Assembly: GCA_001464035.1 (NCBI GenBank)
Contig: LNEC01000004.1
Span: forward strand, 310,001-374,000
Direction: 5' to 3'
Length of the DNA stretch: 64,000 nt
DNA from: Bradyrhizobiaceae bacterium Ga0074131
Lineage (GTDB): Bacteria > Pseudomonadota > Alphaproteobacteria > Rhizobiales > Xanthobacteraceae
Numbering within the stretch: position 1 is the stretch's first letter; each line of letters starts with the position of its first letter. A program made the translations under genes and the position numbers. Under the pieces are notes generated by a model that saw only the letters and a program-made list of their open reading frames with translations, had not been told where the DNA came from and made no database searches. This document shows, piece after piece, positions 55,644 through 63,598 of this stretch.

Positions 55644-55888
55644 CGATCAGAATGGCCGGTTCCGACATCATCGAACTGGAAGGAAGCTGCTCGCTAGAGG
55701 ACGCGGAGGTGCTGTTCCAGCACCTTTTGGAGCATGAAGCGGCGGTGGTCGATTGGCGCCGATGCAAGGAGGCGCACACGGCCGTCATTCAGGTCCTGCT
55801 GGCTTCAAAACGGCCCCTCCATGGGCCTCCCGCCGGGGCATTTCTAGAAAAGTACATCGAGGCGGCACTCGGAGGCGGCCATAACTGA
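55640..55888 (+). CDS. Small STAS-like protein of the chemosensory operon
   Basis: An 82-residue product. ELEGSCSLEDAEVLFQHLLE and then AVVDWRRCKEAHTAVIQVLL follow the beta-alpha pattern of STAS/anti-anti-sigma domains. It lacks a clear phosphorylatable Ser at the usual place; Thr in EAHTAV is the nearest. TTG 55640 overlaps the cheA stop; ATG 55652 is an alternative. Role unknown; probably a regulatory partner. Confidence 0.65.
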   Translation: MTIRMAGSDIIELEGSCSLEDAEVLFQHLLEHEAAVVDWRRCKEAHTAVIQVLLASKRPLHGPPAGAFLEKYIEAALGGGHN

Positions 55889-55961
55889 AAATCGGCCTTT
55901 CGCGGCCCGTACAGAGATGCGAATACGGGTTAGTGAGACGCTTCGGGCACCGGGAAAGTAT

Positions 55962-56345
55962 ATGGCATACAAGCTCTTAATCGTTGATGACAGCAAATTG
56001 GCTCGGATGTCCGCGGCCAAGGCATTGAATGCCCTTCATCCCGAGTGGACCCGTGTTGAAGCGGCTAACGCCGATGAGGCACTTGCCTTGGCCAAAGGTG
56101 GATCATTCGACATAGCCCTGCTGGACTTCAACATGCCCGGGCGTGACGGGTTGGACTTGGCCGCCGCTCTCAGGATGGAAAATCCCACGATGCCGCTCGC
56201 CGTGGTCTCTGCCAATCACCAGGATGAGATCGTGGCCCGCGCCAAAGCGATCGGCGCGGCCTTTCTGCCGAAGCCTCTAACGGAGGCCTCGTTGCGTACC
56301 TTCCTTCAAGGTGCCGTCACGCAGCTTGAAGCAGCCAAAACATGA
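55962..56345 (+). CDS. CheY-like single-domain response regulator 2
   Basis: A 127-residue receiver with LLIVDDSKLAR, Asp55 in ALLDFNMPGRDG, Ser in LAVVSANHQ and Lys in FLPKPLTEAS. It differs from the first CheY in sequence. GGGAAAG is close upstream of the ATG at 55962. Its stop overlaps the CheC gene, so it is a likely substrate of that phosphatase. An alternative start at 55917 adds 15 residues. Confidence 0.9.
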   Translation: MAYKLLIVDDSKLARMSAAKALNALHPEWTRVEAANADEALALAKGGSFDIALLDFNMPGRDGLDLAAALRMENPTMPLAVVSANHQDEIVARAKAIGAAFLPKPLTEASLRTFLQGAVTQLEAAKT

Positions 56346-56986
56346 ATGCAAAACCCTTGGAACTGCTGAGCGAGTTGCAAGTCGACGCGTTGACCGAGCT
56401 GGTGAATATTGGCGTCAGCAGAGCGGCCGCCAGTCTTCGCGAAATGGTCCAGGAGCAGGTCCACCTATCCGTTCCGTCGGTGCAGTTGGTGACACGCGGA
56501 CGCGCCATCGAGATTCTGGCCGAGCGGGAGATCAGCAACCTCGTCGCCGTGCACCAGGTGTTCGAAGGCGACATCAGCGGCCGTGCGCTGCTGATCTTTC
56601 CGGAACCAAAGAGCCTCGAGCTTGTCCGAGCCATCACCGGTGGCGATCTCCCGCTCGAGGACATCATCGAACTGGAGCAGGAAGCGCTCGCGGAGACCGG
56701 TAATATTCTGCTCAACAGTTGCCTGGCGACGATTGCCAACATGTTGCATCGCAGTCTGAAGATGTCCTTGCCCGAAGTACTCCGAGGCGATGCACGGACC
56801 TTTTTCAGCCTTGCGCCTCCTCCCGAGGCAGGGGATGTCGTTATGTTCCTTTACATTAATTTCGAGGTTCGCAAGCGCGACATCAGTGGCTATATCGCCA
56901 TGATCATGGATCTGCCCTCGCTGACCGCCCTTACTCACCTCCTCGACGAATTCATTGCACGGACAACGGGCGAACTGGCGCCGTAA
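56342..56986 (+). CDS. cheC: CheC-type CheY-phosphatase
   Basis: A 214-residue protein with both CheC phosphatase helices: TELVNIGVSRAAASL near residue 20 and ALAETGNILLNSC near residue 117, each with the Glu-x-x-Asn pair. It would speed dephosphorylation of CheY-P. CheC is found more often in archaea, Firmicutes and some alternative chemosensory operons than in classical alphaproteobacterial systems. ATGA overlap with the preceding cheY gene. Confidence 0.88.
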   Translation: MNAKPLELLSELQVDALTELVNIGVSRAAASLREMVQEQVHLSVPSVQLVTRGRAIEILAEREISNLVAVHQVFEGDISGRALLIFPEPKSLELVRAITGGDLPLEDIIELEQEALAETGNILLNSCLATIANMLHRSLKMSLPEVLRGDARTFFSLAPPPEAGDVVMFLYINFEVRKRDISGYIAMIMDLPSLTALTHLLDEFIARTTGELAP

Positions 56987-56989
56987 GCC

Positions 56990-59317
56990 ATGATCAATTC
57001 CGAAAAAGACGTTCTGACGCAGACATTGGACGCGTTGGATTCCGGCGTTGCAATCTTTGACAACGAGGAGCGCGTCGTCGGATGGAATGCTTGGCTTTCC
57101 GCTGCCAGCGAAAGATCGAAGGAAAGCGTGGTCGGGCGTACACTGGCCGAGATCTTTCCTGGAAAGACATTCGGCCGCCTGACATCGGCAGTCGGCGAAG
57201 CATTGAAGCTGGGATCCTCAAGTTTCCTGACTTATTCGCTTAACCGCGATCTGCTGCCACTGAGAACGCGCGCCGGCCTTCCCCTGATTCACAATGTATC
57301 GGTACGGCCGCTTGGCGGCATTCCCTATACCCGGTGCGTCGTCCAGGTCGTAGACGTCACGGGTGCCGCGCATCGGGAACGCGTTCTACGGGATCGGCAA
57401 AACGCCCGCTATGACGCCGTCATGGCCAGCGCGGCGGATATCATACTCACGCTCGATTCCGCCGGGCTCATCCAATTTGCTAATCCATCGGCGATCAAGG
57501 AGACCGGTTATTCTCAGCAGGAGCTGATCGGTCATCCCTTGAAGCTGTTGTTTGAAGATGCTGCAGCGTGGGATGAGGTTTGGCCAACTTTGCTTCGGGA
57601 CGGTTCGTTGACCCGGCCGGTGGAAATCGTGGCTCTCCGCAAGAACGCTTCTCGGTCTCATCTTGAGGTCTCCGCTTCACGCTGGTCCGCGGAAGGACGC
57701 GTCTTCGTGACAGCGATCTTGCGCGATGTGAACGAGCGACGAGCGGCTGAAGAAGCGTTGCGCCTCCTAAACCAGACCCTAGAAAAACGTGTCGCCGAGA
57801 GGACACAGGAACGCGACCGTGTCTGGCAGGTAAGCCGCGACATGCTCGGAGTCGCAGCTCCGGATGGCACATGGATCAGCGTCAATCCAGCCTGGACGCA
57901 GATCCTCGGTTGGATACCCGACGAGATCCTTGGAAAGACTTCGGAGTGGCTGGAGCCGCCGGACGAAGGGCCGAAGACGCGCGATGGATTTTCTCGCATA
58001 GCGGCGGAGGAGACAAACGGTTTCGAGAGCAGTTTTCGGACGCGCGGCGGTAGCTATCGCGTGCTGGCCTGGACGGCCGTTAACGTCGAAGGGCTACTTT
58101 ATTGCGTAGCACGTGACGTGACCGACCAGCGGCGACAACAAGATGCGCTGATCAAGGCCGAAGAAGCGTTGCGCCAATCCCAGAAGATGGAAGCCGTCGG
58201 GCAACTTACAGGCGGGCTTGCTCACGACTTTAACAACCTCTTGACCGGCATTTCAGGCGGGTTGGAACTGCTCCAGATGCGGATATCGCAAGGGCGGTTC
58301 AAGGATGTCGATCGTTACATCTCCATGGCTCAGGGCGCCGCAAACCGCGCCGCCTCGTTGACGCACAGGCTGTTGGCGTTTTCACGAAGGCAGACGCTCG
58401 ATCCGAGAGCCACCAACGTCAATCGCCTGATCTCCGATATGCAAGATCTGATTAACAACACGATGGGGCCGACTATCAACCTGCAGGTTAATGAAGCACC
58501 CGATTTGTGGACGACGCTGGTTGATCCGAACCAGCTTGAAAATGCCCTTTTGAATTTGTGCATCAATGCGCGGGACGCCATGCCGAATGGCGGCAGCATC
58601 AAAATCGAGACCGCCAACCGCAACGTCGATCAAACCGCTGCAGCCGCGTGGGAGATGCGACAGGGTGACTATATCTCTCTGAATGTTTCCGACACCGGAA
58701 CGGGAATGCCCGAGGAAGTGATCCAGCGCGCTTTCGATCCTTTCTACACGACAAAGCCCCTGGGCCAGGGCACAGGCCTCGGTCTGTCCATGATCTACGG
58801 TTTCGCAAAACAGTCGGGCGGGCAGGTTCGGATTAGCTCAATCGTCGGAAGCGGCACCACGATTTTCCTCTTACTTCCTCGGCATCACGAAATGGAAGCT
58901 TTGGCCGACGAGAAAAGAGATGCCTCCGAGTCGTCAAGGGCGGTCGCCGGCGAAACAGTTCTTGTCGTCGATGATGAACCGTCTGTTCGAATGTTGATTA
59001 CTGAAGTGCTGGCGGAACTCGGCTACACGGCTATCGAGGCCGCCGAAGGAACGAGCGCGCTGCGCGTGCTGCAATCCGACACTCGGATTGACTTGTTGGT
59101 GACCGATGTTGGCTTACCGGGTGGCATGAACGGCCGGCAATTGGCAGATTTGGGACGCATGGCGCGGCCCGCGTTGAAGGTTCTGTTTATAACAGGATAT
59201 GCCGTGAAGGCACTCGGCGGTGGCGACCAACTTGAGCCCGGGATGGAGATCCTCACCAAGCCGTTCGCCATGGAAGGCCTGGCGGCGCGGATAAAGGACA
59301 TGATCTCCAAACAATAA
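56990..59317 (+). CDS. Hybrid sensor histidine kinase with PAS domains and receiver
   Basis: A 775-residue soluble hybrid kinase. There are three PAS-like domains, about residues 10-125, 140-255 and 275-380; the middle one includes ADIILTLDSAGLIQFANPSA. A coiled linker follows, then the HisKA dimerisation helix with phospho-His in LTGGLAHDFNNLLTGI near 409. The HATPase has NLCINARDAM, VSDTGTGMPEEV and GQGTGLGLSMIYGF. The C-terminal receiver has VLVVDDEPSVR, LLVTDVGLPGG and LTKPFAMEG. No membrane segment, so cytoplasmic sensing. Three bases after cheC, so part of the chemosensory transcript. Confidence 0.92.
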   Translation: MINSEKDVLTQTLDALDSGVAIFDNEERVVGWNAWLSAASERSKESVVGRTLAEIFPGKTFGRLTSAVGEALKLGSSSFLTYSLNRDLLPLRTRAGLPLIHNVSVRPLGGIPYTRCVVQVVDVTGAAHRERVLRDRQNARYDAVMASAADIILTLDSAGLIQFANPSAIKETGYSQQELIGHPLKLLFEDAAAWDEVWPTLLRDGSLTRPVEIVALRKNASRSHLEVSASRWSAEGRVFVTAILRDVNERRAAEEALRLLNQTLEKRVAERTQERDRVWQVSRDMLGVAAPDGTWISVNPAWTQILGWIPDEILGKTSEWLEPPDEGPKTRDGFSRIAAEETNGFESSFRTRGGSYRVLAWTAVNVEGLLYCVARDVTDQRRQQDALIKAEEALRQSQKMEAVGQLTGGLAHDFNNLLTGISGGLELLQMRISQGRFKDVDRYISMAQGAANRAASLTHRLLAFSRRQTLDPRATNVNRLISDMQDLINNTMGPTINLQVNEAPDLWTTLVDPNQLENALLNLCINARDAMPNGGSIKIETANRNVDQTAAAAWEMRQGDYISLNVSDTGTGMPEEVIQRAFDPFYTTKPLGQGTGLGLSMIYGFAKQSGGQVRISSIVGSGTTIFLLLPRHHEMEALADEKRDASESSRAVAGETVLVVDDEPSVRMLITEVLAELGYTAIEAAEGTSALRVLQSDTRIDLLVTDVGLPGGMNGRQLADLGRMARPALKVLFITGYAVKALGGGDQLEPGMEILTKPFAMEGLAARIKDMISKQ

Positions 59318-59500
59318 GGAGTTGCCGCCGCTATCGCCGTGGCCCTTTGCGCCGGAGCGACGTAAGCTCCGAGGCATGAGGCCTACAGCTGCGAGTGGGC
59401 CAGATAGCAGTGCCGGACAAAATGGACCAGCTTGCGCGTCCCGTTCGACGCCGAGACCGCTTCCTGAAGCGGTGACTGAGATGGGCGGCAGACTTCGGGA

Positions 59501-61186
59501 TCAGGCCGCCGCCCGCGCGTACGAGCGCCGCTTCTGGCGGAGATAGCGCGTGATTTCCGGAAGAGGCATAGCGTTGAGGACGCGGTCGGCGGGGACACCG
59601 CCCTTCCGGGCCATCGCGACGCCCCAGTGCATGTGGTCGAGCTCCGGGATCGAGTGCGCGTCCGGATTGATGCTGAGCATGCAGCCAAACCGAAGGGCGG
59701 CCTGGTGCCAGCGCCAATCCAGATCGAGACGCCATGGGTGCGCGTTGATTTCGACCACGACGTCATGCTTGGCGCAGGCACGCAGCACTTTCTCGATATC
59801 GATTTCATAGCCTGGCCGCCGCTGGAGCTGGCGCCCGGTCATGTGTCCGATGATGGTAGTATGAGGATGCGAGATGGCCCGCAGCAGCCGCTGCGTCTGC
59901 GCCTTGCGGTCCAACTTGAAGCGGCTGTGGATGCTCGCGACCACGAAGTCGAAGCGATCCAGGACGTCGTCGGCATAGTCGAGCGATCCGTCAGCCAGAA
60001 TGTCGGACTCGATCCCTTTGAGGATCCGAAAATCCTTGCCGAAACGCTTGTTCAGGCGGTCCGCTTCCCGGTGCTGCTGCACGATCTCCTCGACCGAGAG
60101 ACCGCCGGCATAGTGCGCGGACTTTGAATGATCGGCGACCCCGAAATACTCGAAGCCGCGCTGGCGCGTAGCTTTGGCCATTGTTTCCAGGGTCTCGGTG
60201 CCGTCGGAGGCATCTGTGTGGCAGTGGAGGATCCCGCGCAGGTCCTGGTCGTTGACGAGCTTCGGCAACTTGCCCTTTAAAGCCAGCTCGACCTCACCGC
60301 GCCCCTCCCGGAGTTCGGGATCGATGAAGGGCAGGCCGAGGGCGCGATAGATCTCGGTTTCGTCGCCGGCGATCAGGGAGCGGCCCTTGTGCAAGCCGTC
60401 GGCCTCCAACCGCATTCCCTTCTCGGCAGCCACCGCCTGGAGCTGGGCGACGTGAGCGGCAGAGCCGGTGGCGAAGAGAAGCGCGGCGCCGAAGTGCTTT
60501 CGGTCAGTCAAGCGGATGTGCAATCCACCGGCCACGGACGCCTCCGACGTTTTGGCAAGCTTGGGCGCTTCTGCGACGATCGTGAGATCACCGACGAGTT
60601 CGCAGCCTCGGCGGAAGTCGCCTGCGACCGTAACGCGCTTCAGCTCCGGGCGGGCGTTGCGGAGCGAATCCTTGGCGTGTGCGAGAAGAGCGGCGGCACG
60701 ATGCAGGTGGAGGCGGCCTTCTCCACTTTTTGCGATGGCCAGGTTCTGCAGGATCTTGGTCTGCAGCGCAGAGCCCAGTCCCTTGGCGTTCTTGATGCGG
60801 TCGTCCTTGACTGCGGCTTCCAGCTCGGCGAGCGAGGCGATGCCGAGATCCTTGTAGAGACGCAGCACTTTTTCGGGGCGGAGACCCGGCACGGCAAGCA
60901 ACTCGAGCACGCCCTCGGGGATCTCCTTCCGGAGCTTTTCAAGGCTGGGATGAGTGCCCGACTTGCTGAGCTTGGTGATAATGTCAGCTATCGCATCGCC
61001 GACCCCGGGTATTTCCAAAAGTCGGCCTTCCGCGACGAGCACATGGAGAGGTACAGCAAGCGCTGTCAAGCTATCGGCGGCTCGCCCATATGCTTTCGCC
61101 CTGTAGGGATTGCCACCCCGCAGCGCGGTTCGCTGCGCGTACTCTCGCAGGAGACTTGCCACGGCGCGAGCGTCGAGGGAGGGCAC
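59501..61186 (-). CDS. polX: PolX-type DNA polymerase/3'-5' exonuclease with degenerate polymerase site
   Basis: A 561-residue PolX: an 8-kDa HhH region (LLEIPGVGDAIADII), family-X palm (VTVAGDFRRGCELVGDLTIV), and a C-terminal PHP phosphoesterase (LHCHTDASDG at 321, VADHSKSAHYAG, IESDILADG, VASIHSRF, INPDAHS). In the palm the catalytic Asp-x-Asp reads Asp200-Leu-Thr202 and the third Asp position reads GLHIRL with His223, so polymerase activity looks lost. The PHP metal ligands look intact. GTG 61186 directly follows the stop of a small upstream gene. Confidence 0.88.
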   Translation of the reverse strand: MPSLDARAVASLLREYAQRTALRGGNPYRAKAYGRAADSLTALAVPLHVLVAEGRLLEIPGVGDAIADIITKLSKSGTHPSLEKLRKEIPEGVLELLAVPGLRPEKVLRLYKDLGIASLAELEAAVKDDRIKNAKGLGSALQTKILQNLAIAKSGEGRLHLHRAAALLAHAKDSLRNARPELKRVTVAGDFRRGCELVGDLTIVAEAPKLAKTSEASVAGGLHIRLTDRKHFGAALLFATGSAAHVAQLQAVAAEKGMRLEADGLHKGRSLIAGDETEIYRALGLPFIDPELREGRGEVELALKGKLPKLVNDQDLRGILHCHTDASDGTETLETMAKATRQRGFEYFGVADHSKSAHYAGGLSVEEIVQQHREADRLNKRFGKDFRILKGIESDILADGSLDYADDVLDRFDFVVASIHSRFKLDRKAQTQRLLRAISHPHTTIIGHMTGRQLQRRPGYEIDIEKVLRACAKHDVVVEINAHPWRLDLDWRWHQAALRFGCMLSINPDAHSIPELDHMHWGVAMARKGGVPADRVLNAMPLPEITRYLRQKRRSYARAAA

Positions 61187-61471
61187 TCAACGAGCCTCCC
61201 CTCGGGCGTTCTGCGGCCTTTGCGGGTCAAAGCGATCTTGAACGGTCGAACCGACATCCGCCCGACGGTCGACAGATCGCTCAAGCTTCTGCGCTGCACG
61301 GAAGTCCTTGAGATGTTGCGTGTTCGGGCTATAAGCGGCTTCTTTCTTGAGCAGATTATAGATGCGGCCGGCCATCAGCTGCAGATGCTTCATCCTGCCA
61401 TGCGGCATTGATCGAGCTTTGCAGAGAGCTCGGACGGCGTAGGCCCGAAAATAGTCGAACGCGTCTGACAT
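61187..61471 (-). CDS. Small conserved-type protein upstream of polX, unknown function
   Basis: A 94-residue product starting MSDAFDYFRAYAVRALCKAR, then MPHGRMKHLQLMAGRIYNLLKK, mostly helical, with a basic, poorly structured tail. I recall similar short proteins in Bradyrhizobium but no function. Its stop abuts the polX start, so they are coupled. Confidence 0.6.
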   Translation of the reverse strand: MSDAFDYFRAYAVRALCKARSMPHGRMKHLQLMAGRIYNLLKKEAAYSPNTQHLKDFRAAQKLERSVDRRADVGSTVQDRFDPQRPQNARGEAR

Positions 61472-61621
61472 ATCGAAAGAACGCCGGCCAAGCCCTTTAG
61501 TTCTTTTTGCGTGAGGTGAGAATAGTAAGCCGGTCTCTCCGGATCTCCTTCAGGGAACCGGACGGCTCCAATCCGGTGCTCAGAGACGCGGACGGGATGA
61601 TCCCAGACCCCACAGCGTTGG

Positions 61622-61787
61622 CTAGGCAGCGTCACCGCCGCCGGGCTTCTCCCCGGGCGCAACTCTCGGAAGTGGCGTCGGCCGGCGGGGGGACCTGGCG
61701 TCGTATCGCTCAGCGAGATCGAGCAGCCGCTTCTTGGTGAAGGGATCGGCAAAGCGCTGCGTGCTCTTTGAAATACTCGTCGTTCAT
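61622..61787 (-). pseudogene. Frameshifted small helical protein
   Basis: From ATG 61787 the frame reads MNDEYFKEHAALCRS and soon stops; the adjacent frame continues ADPFTKKRLLDLAERYDAR and ends at a TAG at 61622-61624. The joined sequence resembles short helical proteins common in Bradyrhizobium (ADPFTKKRLL type). Length 166 bases is one over a multiple of three. Confidence 0.45.
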
Positions 61788-61870
61788 TGGGGAACTCAGC
61801 AAATGGCGGAAGTTTTCATCAAAGTTGAAGTATACATAAATCCTTGTTCAGTTGAGTTTTGAGTAGCGTA

Positions 61871-62779
61871 ATGGTTAAGCGTACCGCCCGTCCGGAGATG
61901 CCGGGGCTCATTAAACCCCAGCTTGCGACCTTGAAGCTCAAAGCTCCCAAGGGTGAGCAGTGGCTTCATGAGATCAAATACGACGGCTACCGCGTTCAGA
62001 TCCACATCAATGCCGGGAAGAAGAAGGTCTACACCCGTAACGGGCTGGACTGGACCAAACGCTTTTCCGTCATTGCAGGCACCCTTGATATTCCGGGGCA
62101 GGCGATCATCGACGGAGAGGTGGTGGTCGTCCACGAGGGCCGGACCAACTTTTCGGAACTCCAAGCCGAACTCGCCTCGGGAAGACAAGACCGACTGATT
62201 TATTACGCTTTCGATCTCCTCTGGCGGGACGGCGACCTCCGGAGCCGACCCCAGATCGAGCGCAAGCAAGCGCTGTCCGATCTCCTAGGCGAGAACGATA
62301 TCGAGCAGCCGGTCTTCTACTCCGAACACCTCACCGGCAACGGCCAGGAGATGTTTGAGCATGCCGCTAAACTCAACTGGGAAGGCATCATTTCCAAGAG
62401 GGCCGACGCTCCTTATCGATCGGAGCGGAATGAAAATTGGCTGAAGGTCAAAACCGTGATCAAGGGGAAATTCCCGGTCATCGGTTTCATTAAAGATCCC
62501 ACGGGTGTCGCCGCGCTCTACCTCGGGAAGAAGGAGGGCAAGGACTTGGTCTACATGGGCAAGGTCGGCACGGGCTGGTCCCGGACCGTCTCCAGCCAGA
62601 TCAGGAAACAGCTCGATACCGTGGTCAGCCCGAAGTCCAAGCTCACCAAACCAATCAAGAAGCCCAAGGCAACTTGGGTCGAGCCGAAGTTCACCGCGGA
62701 GATCGAATACCGGGACATCACATCGGAAGGACTGCTGCGGGCCAGCTCGTTCAAAGGACTGACAAAAGCGATCCGGTAG
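61871..62779 (+). CDS. Stand-alone ATP-dependent DNA ligase (LigD ligase-domain type)
   Basis: A 302-residue ligase. The adenylated lysine is Lys36 in HEIKYDGYRVQ. Motifs III-V follow: AIIDGEVVVV, LIYYAFDLLW, WEGIISKRADAPYRSERN and NWLKVK; an OB-fold part is at the C-terminus (GKVGTGWSRT, then VEPKFTAEIEYRDIT). Unlike full LigD it has no polymerase or phosphoesterase domain. With the neighbouring ku remnant it belongs to a bacterial NHEJ locus. ATG 61871 is used. Confidence 0.92.
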   Translation: MVKRTARPEMPGLIKPQLATLKLKAPKGEQWLHEIKYDGYRVQIHINAGKKKVYTRNGLDWTKRFSVIAGTLDIPGQAIIDGEVVVVHEGRTNFSELQAELASGRQDRLIYYAFDLLWRDGDLRSRPQIERKQALSDLLGENDIEQPVFYSEHLTGNGQEMFEHAAKLNWEGIISKRADAPYRSERNENWLKVKTVIKGKFPVIGFIKDPTGVAALYLGKKEGKDLVYMGKVGTGWSRTVSSQIRKQLDTVVSPKSKLTKPIKKPKATWVEPKFTAEIEYRDITSEGLLRASSFKGLTKAIR

Positions 62780-62892
62780 GGCAGGAACGAAAGAAAAATC
62801 AAAGCATTATCCGCTCTCAAAACTGGAGCATCCGGAACTATCGTCTGATACCCGACTTGAGGCAGGTGCCACGTCGGCGCCTGGGAAATACC

Positions 62893-63252
62893 ATGCCGAC
62901 CGTTCTCGTGGTTGAGGATGATACGCTCATCCGACTAGAGGTTATTGAGGAACTGGAAAGCGCCGGTTTCTCCATCATCGAAGCGGGCAACGCCGACCAG
63001 GCCATAGCGGTTCTAGAAGCCCGTCAAGACATCCACCTCGTGTTCACCGACATCGATATGCCTGGCTCGATGGACGGTCTCAAACTCGCCGCCGCGGTGC
63101 GGGACAGGTGGCCTCCGATTCACATCATCATCACAACCGGAAAGACCCGCCCAAAGGAAATCCCCGCCAACGCGCTGTTCATCCCAAAGCCGTACTTGGG
63201 GAATGCCGTTGTCGCTGCGATGCGCACTTTCCAGAACATGGGTCCAACTTGA
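62893..63252 (+). CDS. Single-domain response regulator
   Basis: A 119-residue receiver: VLVVEDDTLIRLEV, Asp53 in LVFTDIDMPGSMDG, Thr in IIITTGKTR, and Lys in LFIPKPYLG. Similar receivers partner HWE-type kinases in rhizobia. Upstream at 62784-62808 is GGAAC-N16-CATT, one base off the EcfG consensus, so stress control is possible. Confidence 0.9.
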   Translation: MPTVLVVEDDTLIRLEVIEELESAGFSIIEAGNADQAIAVLEARQDIHLVFTDIDMPGSMDGLKLAAAVRDRWPPIHIIITTGKTRPKEIPANALFIPKPYLGNAVVAAMRTFQNMGPT

Positions 63253-63253
63253 A

Positions 63254-63278
63254 GGAACGGCGCGCGGTTAAACGCGTT
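63254..63278 (+). promoter_or_regulatory. Perfect EcfG-type promoter
   Basis: GGAAC at 63254-63258, a 16-base spacer, and CGTT at 63275-63278, the exact general-stress sigma-factor pattern. It lies 26 bases before the ATG at 63304, which leaves room for the TAGGAG ribosome site. Confidence 0.65.
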
Positions 63279-63303
63279 TCGACTCCAAGAGTAGGAGTGC
63301 GTA

Positions 63304-63486
63304 ATGCGTGCCGAAGAACGAGTGCTGCGGGCGGTAGAGCAAGCCCAGGACGTGCTTGCAAGATATGTGGAGCCTGGCGCGCGTGATGCCGAGAAGACCG
63401 TCAACGACCTCATGACCATCCTGGACGACAGTGATCTGGTGGAGGCGGTCTGGGAACTGGACCCAGCCGCCAAACCAAAGGAATGA
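63304..63486 (+). CDS. Small general-stress-type protein, unknown function
   Basis: A 60-residue acidic helical protein (MRAEERVLRAVEQAQDVLAR, then TVNDLMTILDDSDLVEAV). TAGGAG precedes the ATG by six bases, and an EcfG-type promoter stands just upstream. Comparable short proteins occur in Bradyrhizobium. No function assigned. Confidence 0.65.
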   Translation: MRAEERVLRAVEQAQDVLARYVEPGARDAEKTVNDLMTILDDSDLVEAVWELDPAAKPKE

Positions 63487-63598
63487 CGGCTCCGGCCGTC
63501 TATGGCGCGCGGCGTGCAATCATCCCTGGGATTGCGGTTCGGTGTCGGAACCAAGCCGAGCCGATCGTCTCGATCGTATCAGTATCGGAGTTCCCCGC

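Noticed and set aside
59353..59371. Hairpin CGGAGC/GCTCCG as terminator between the hybrid kinase and polX
   Set aside because: Six-base stem with a seven-base loop but no T-run on either side; too weak to call.
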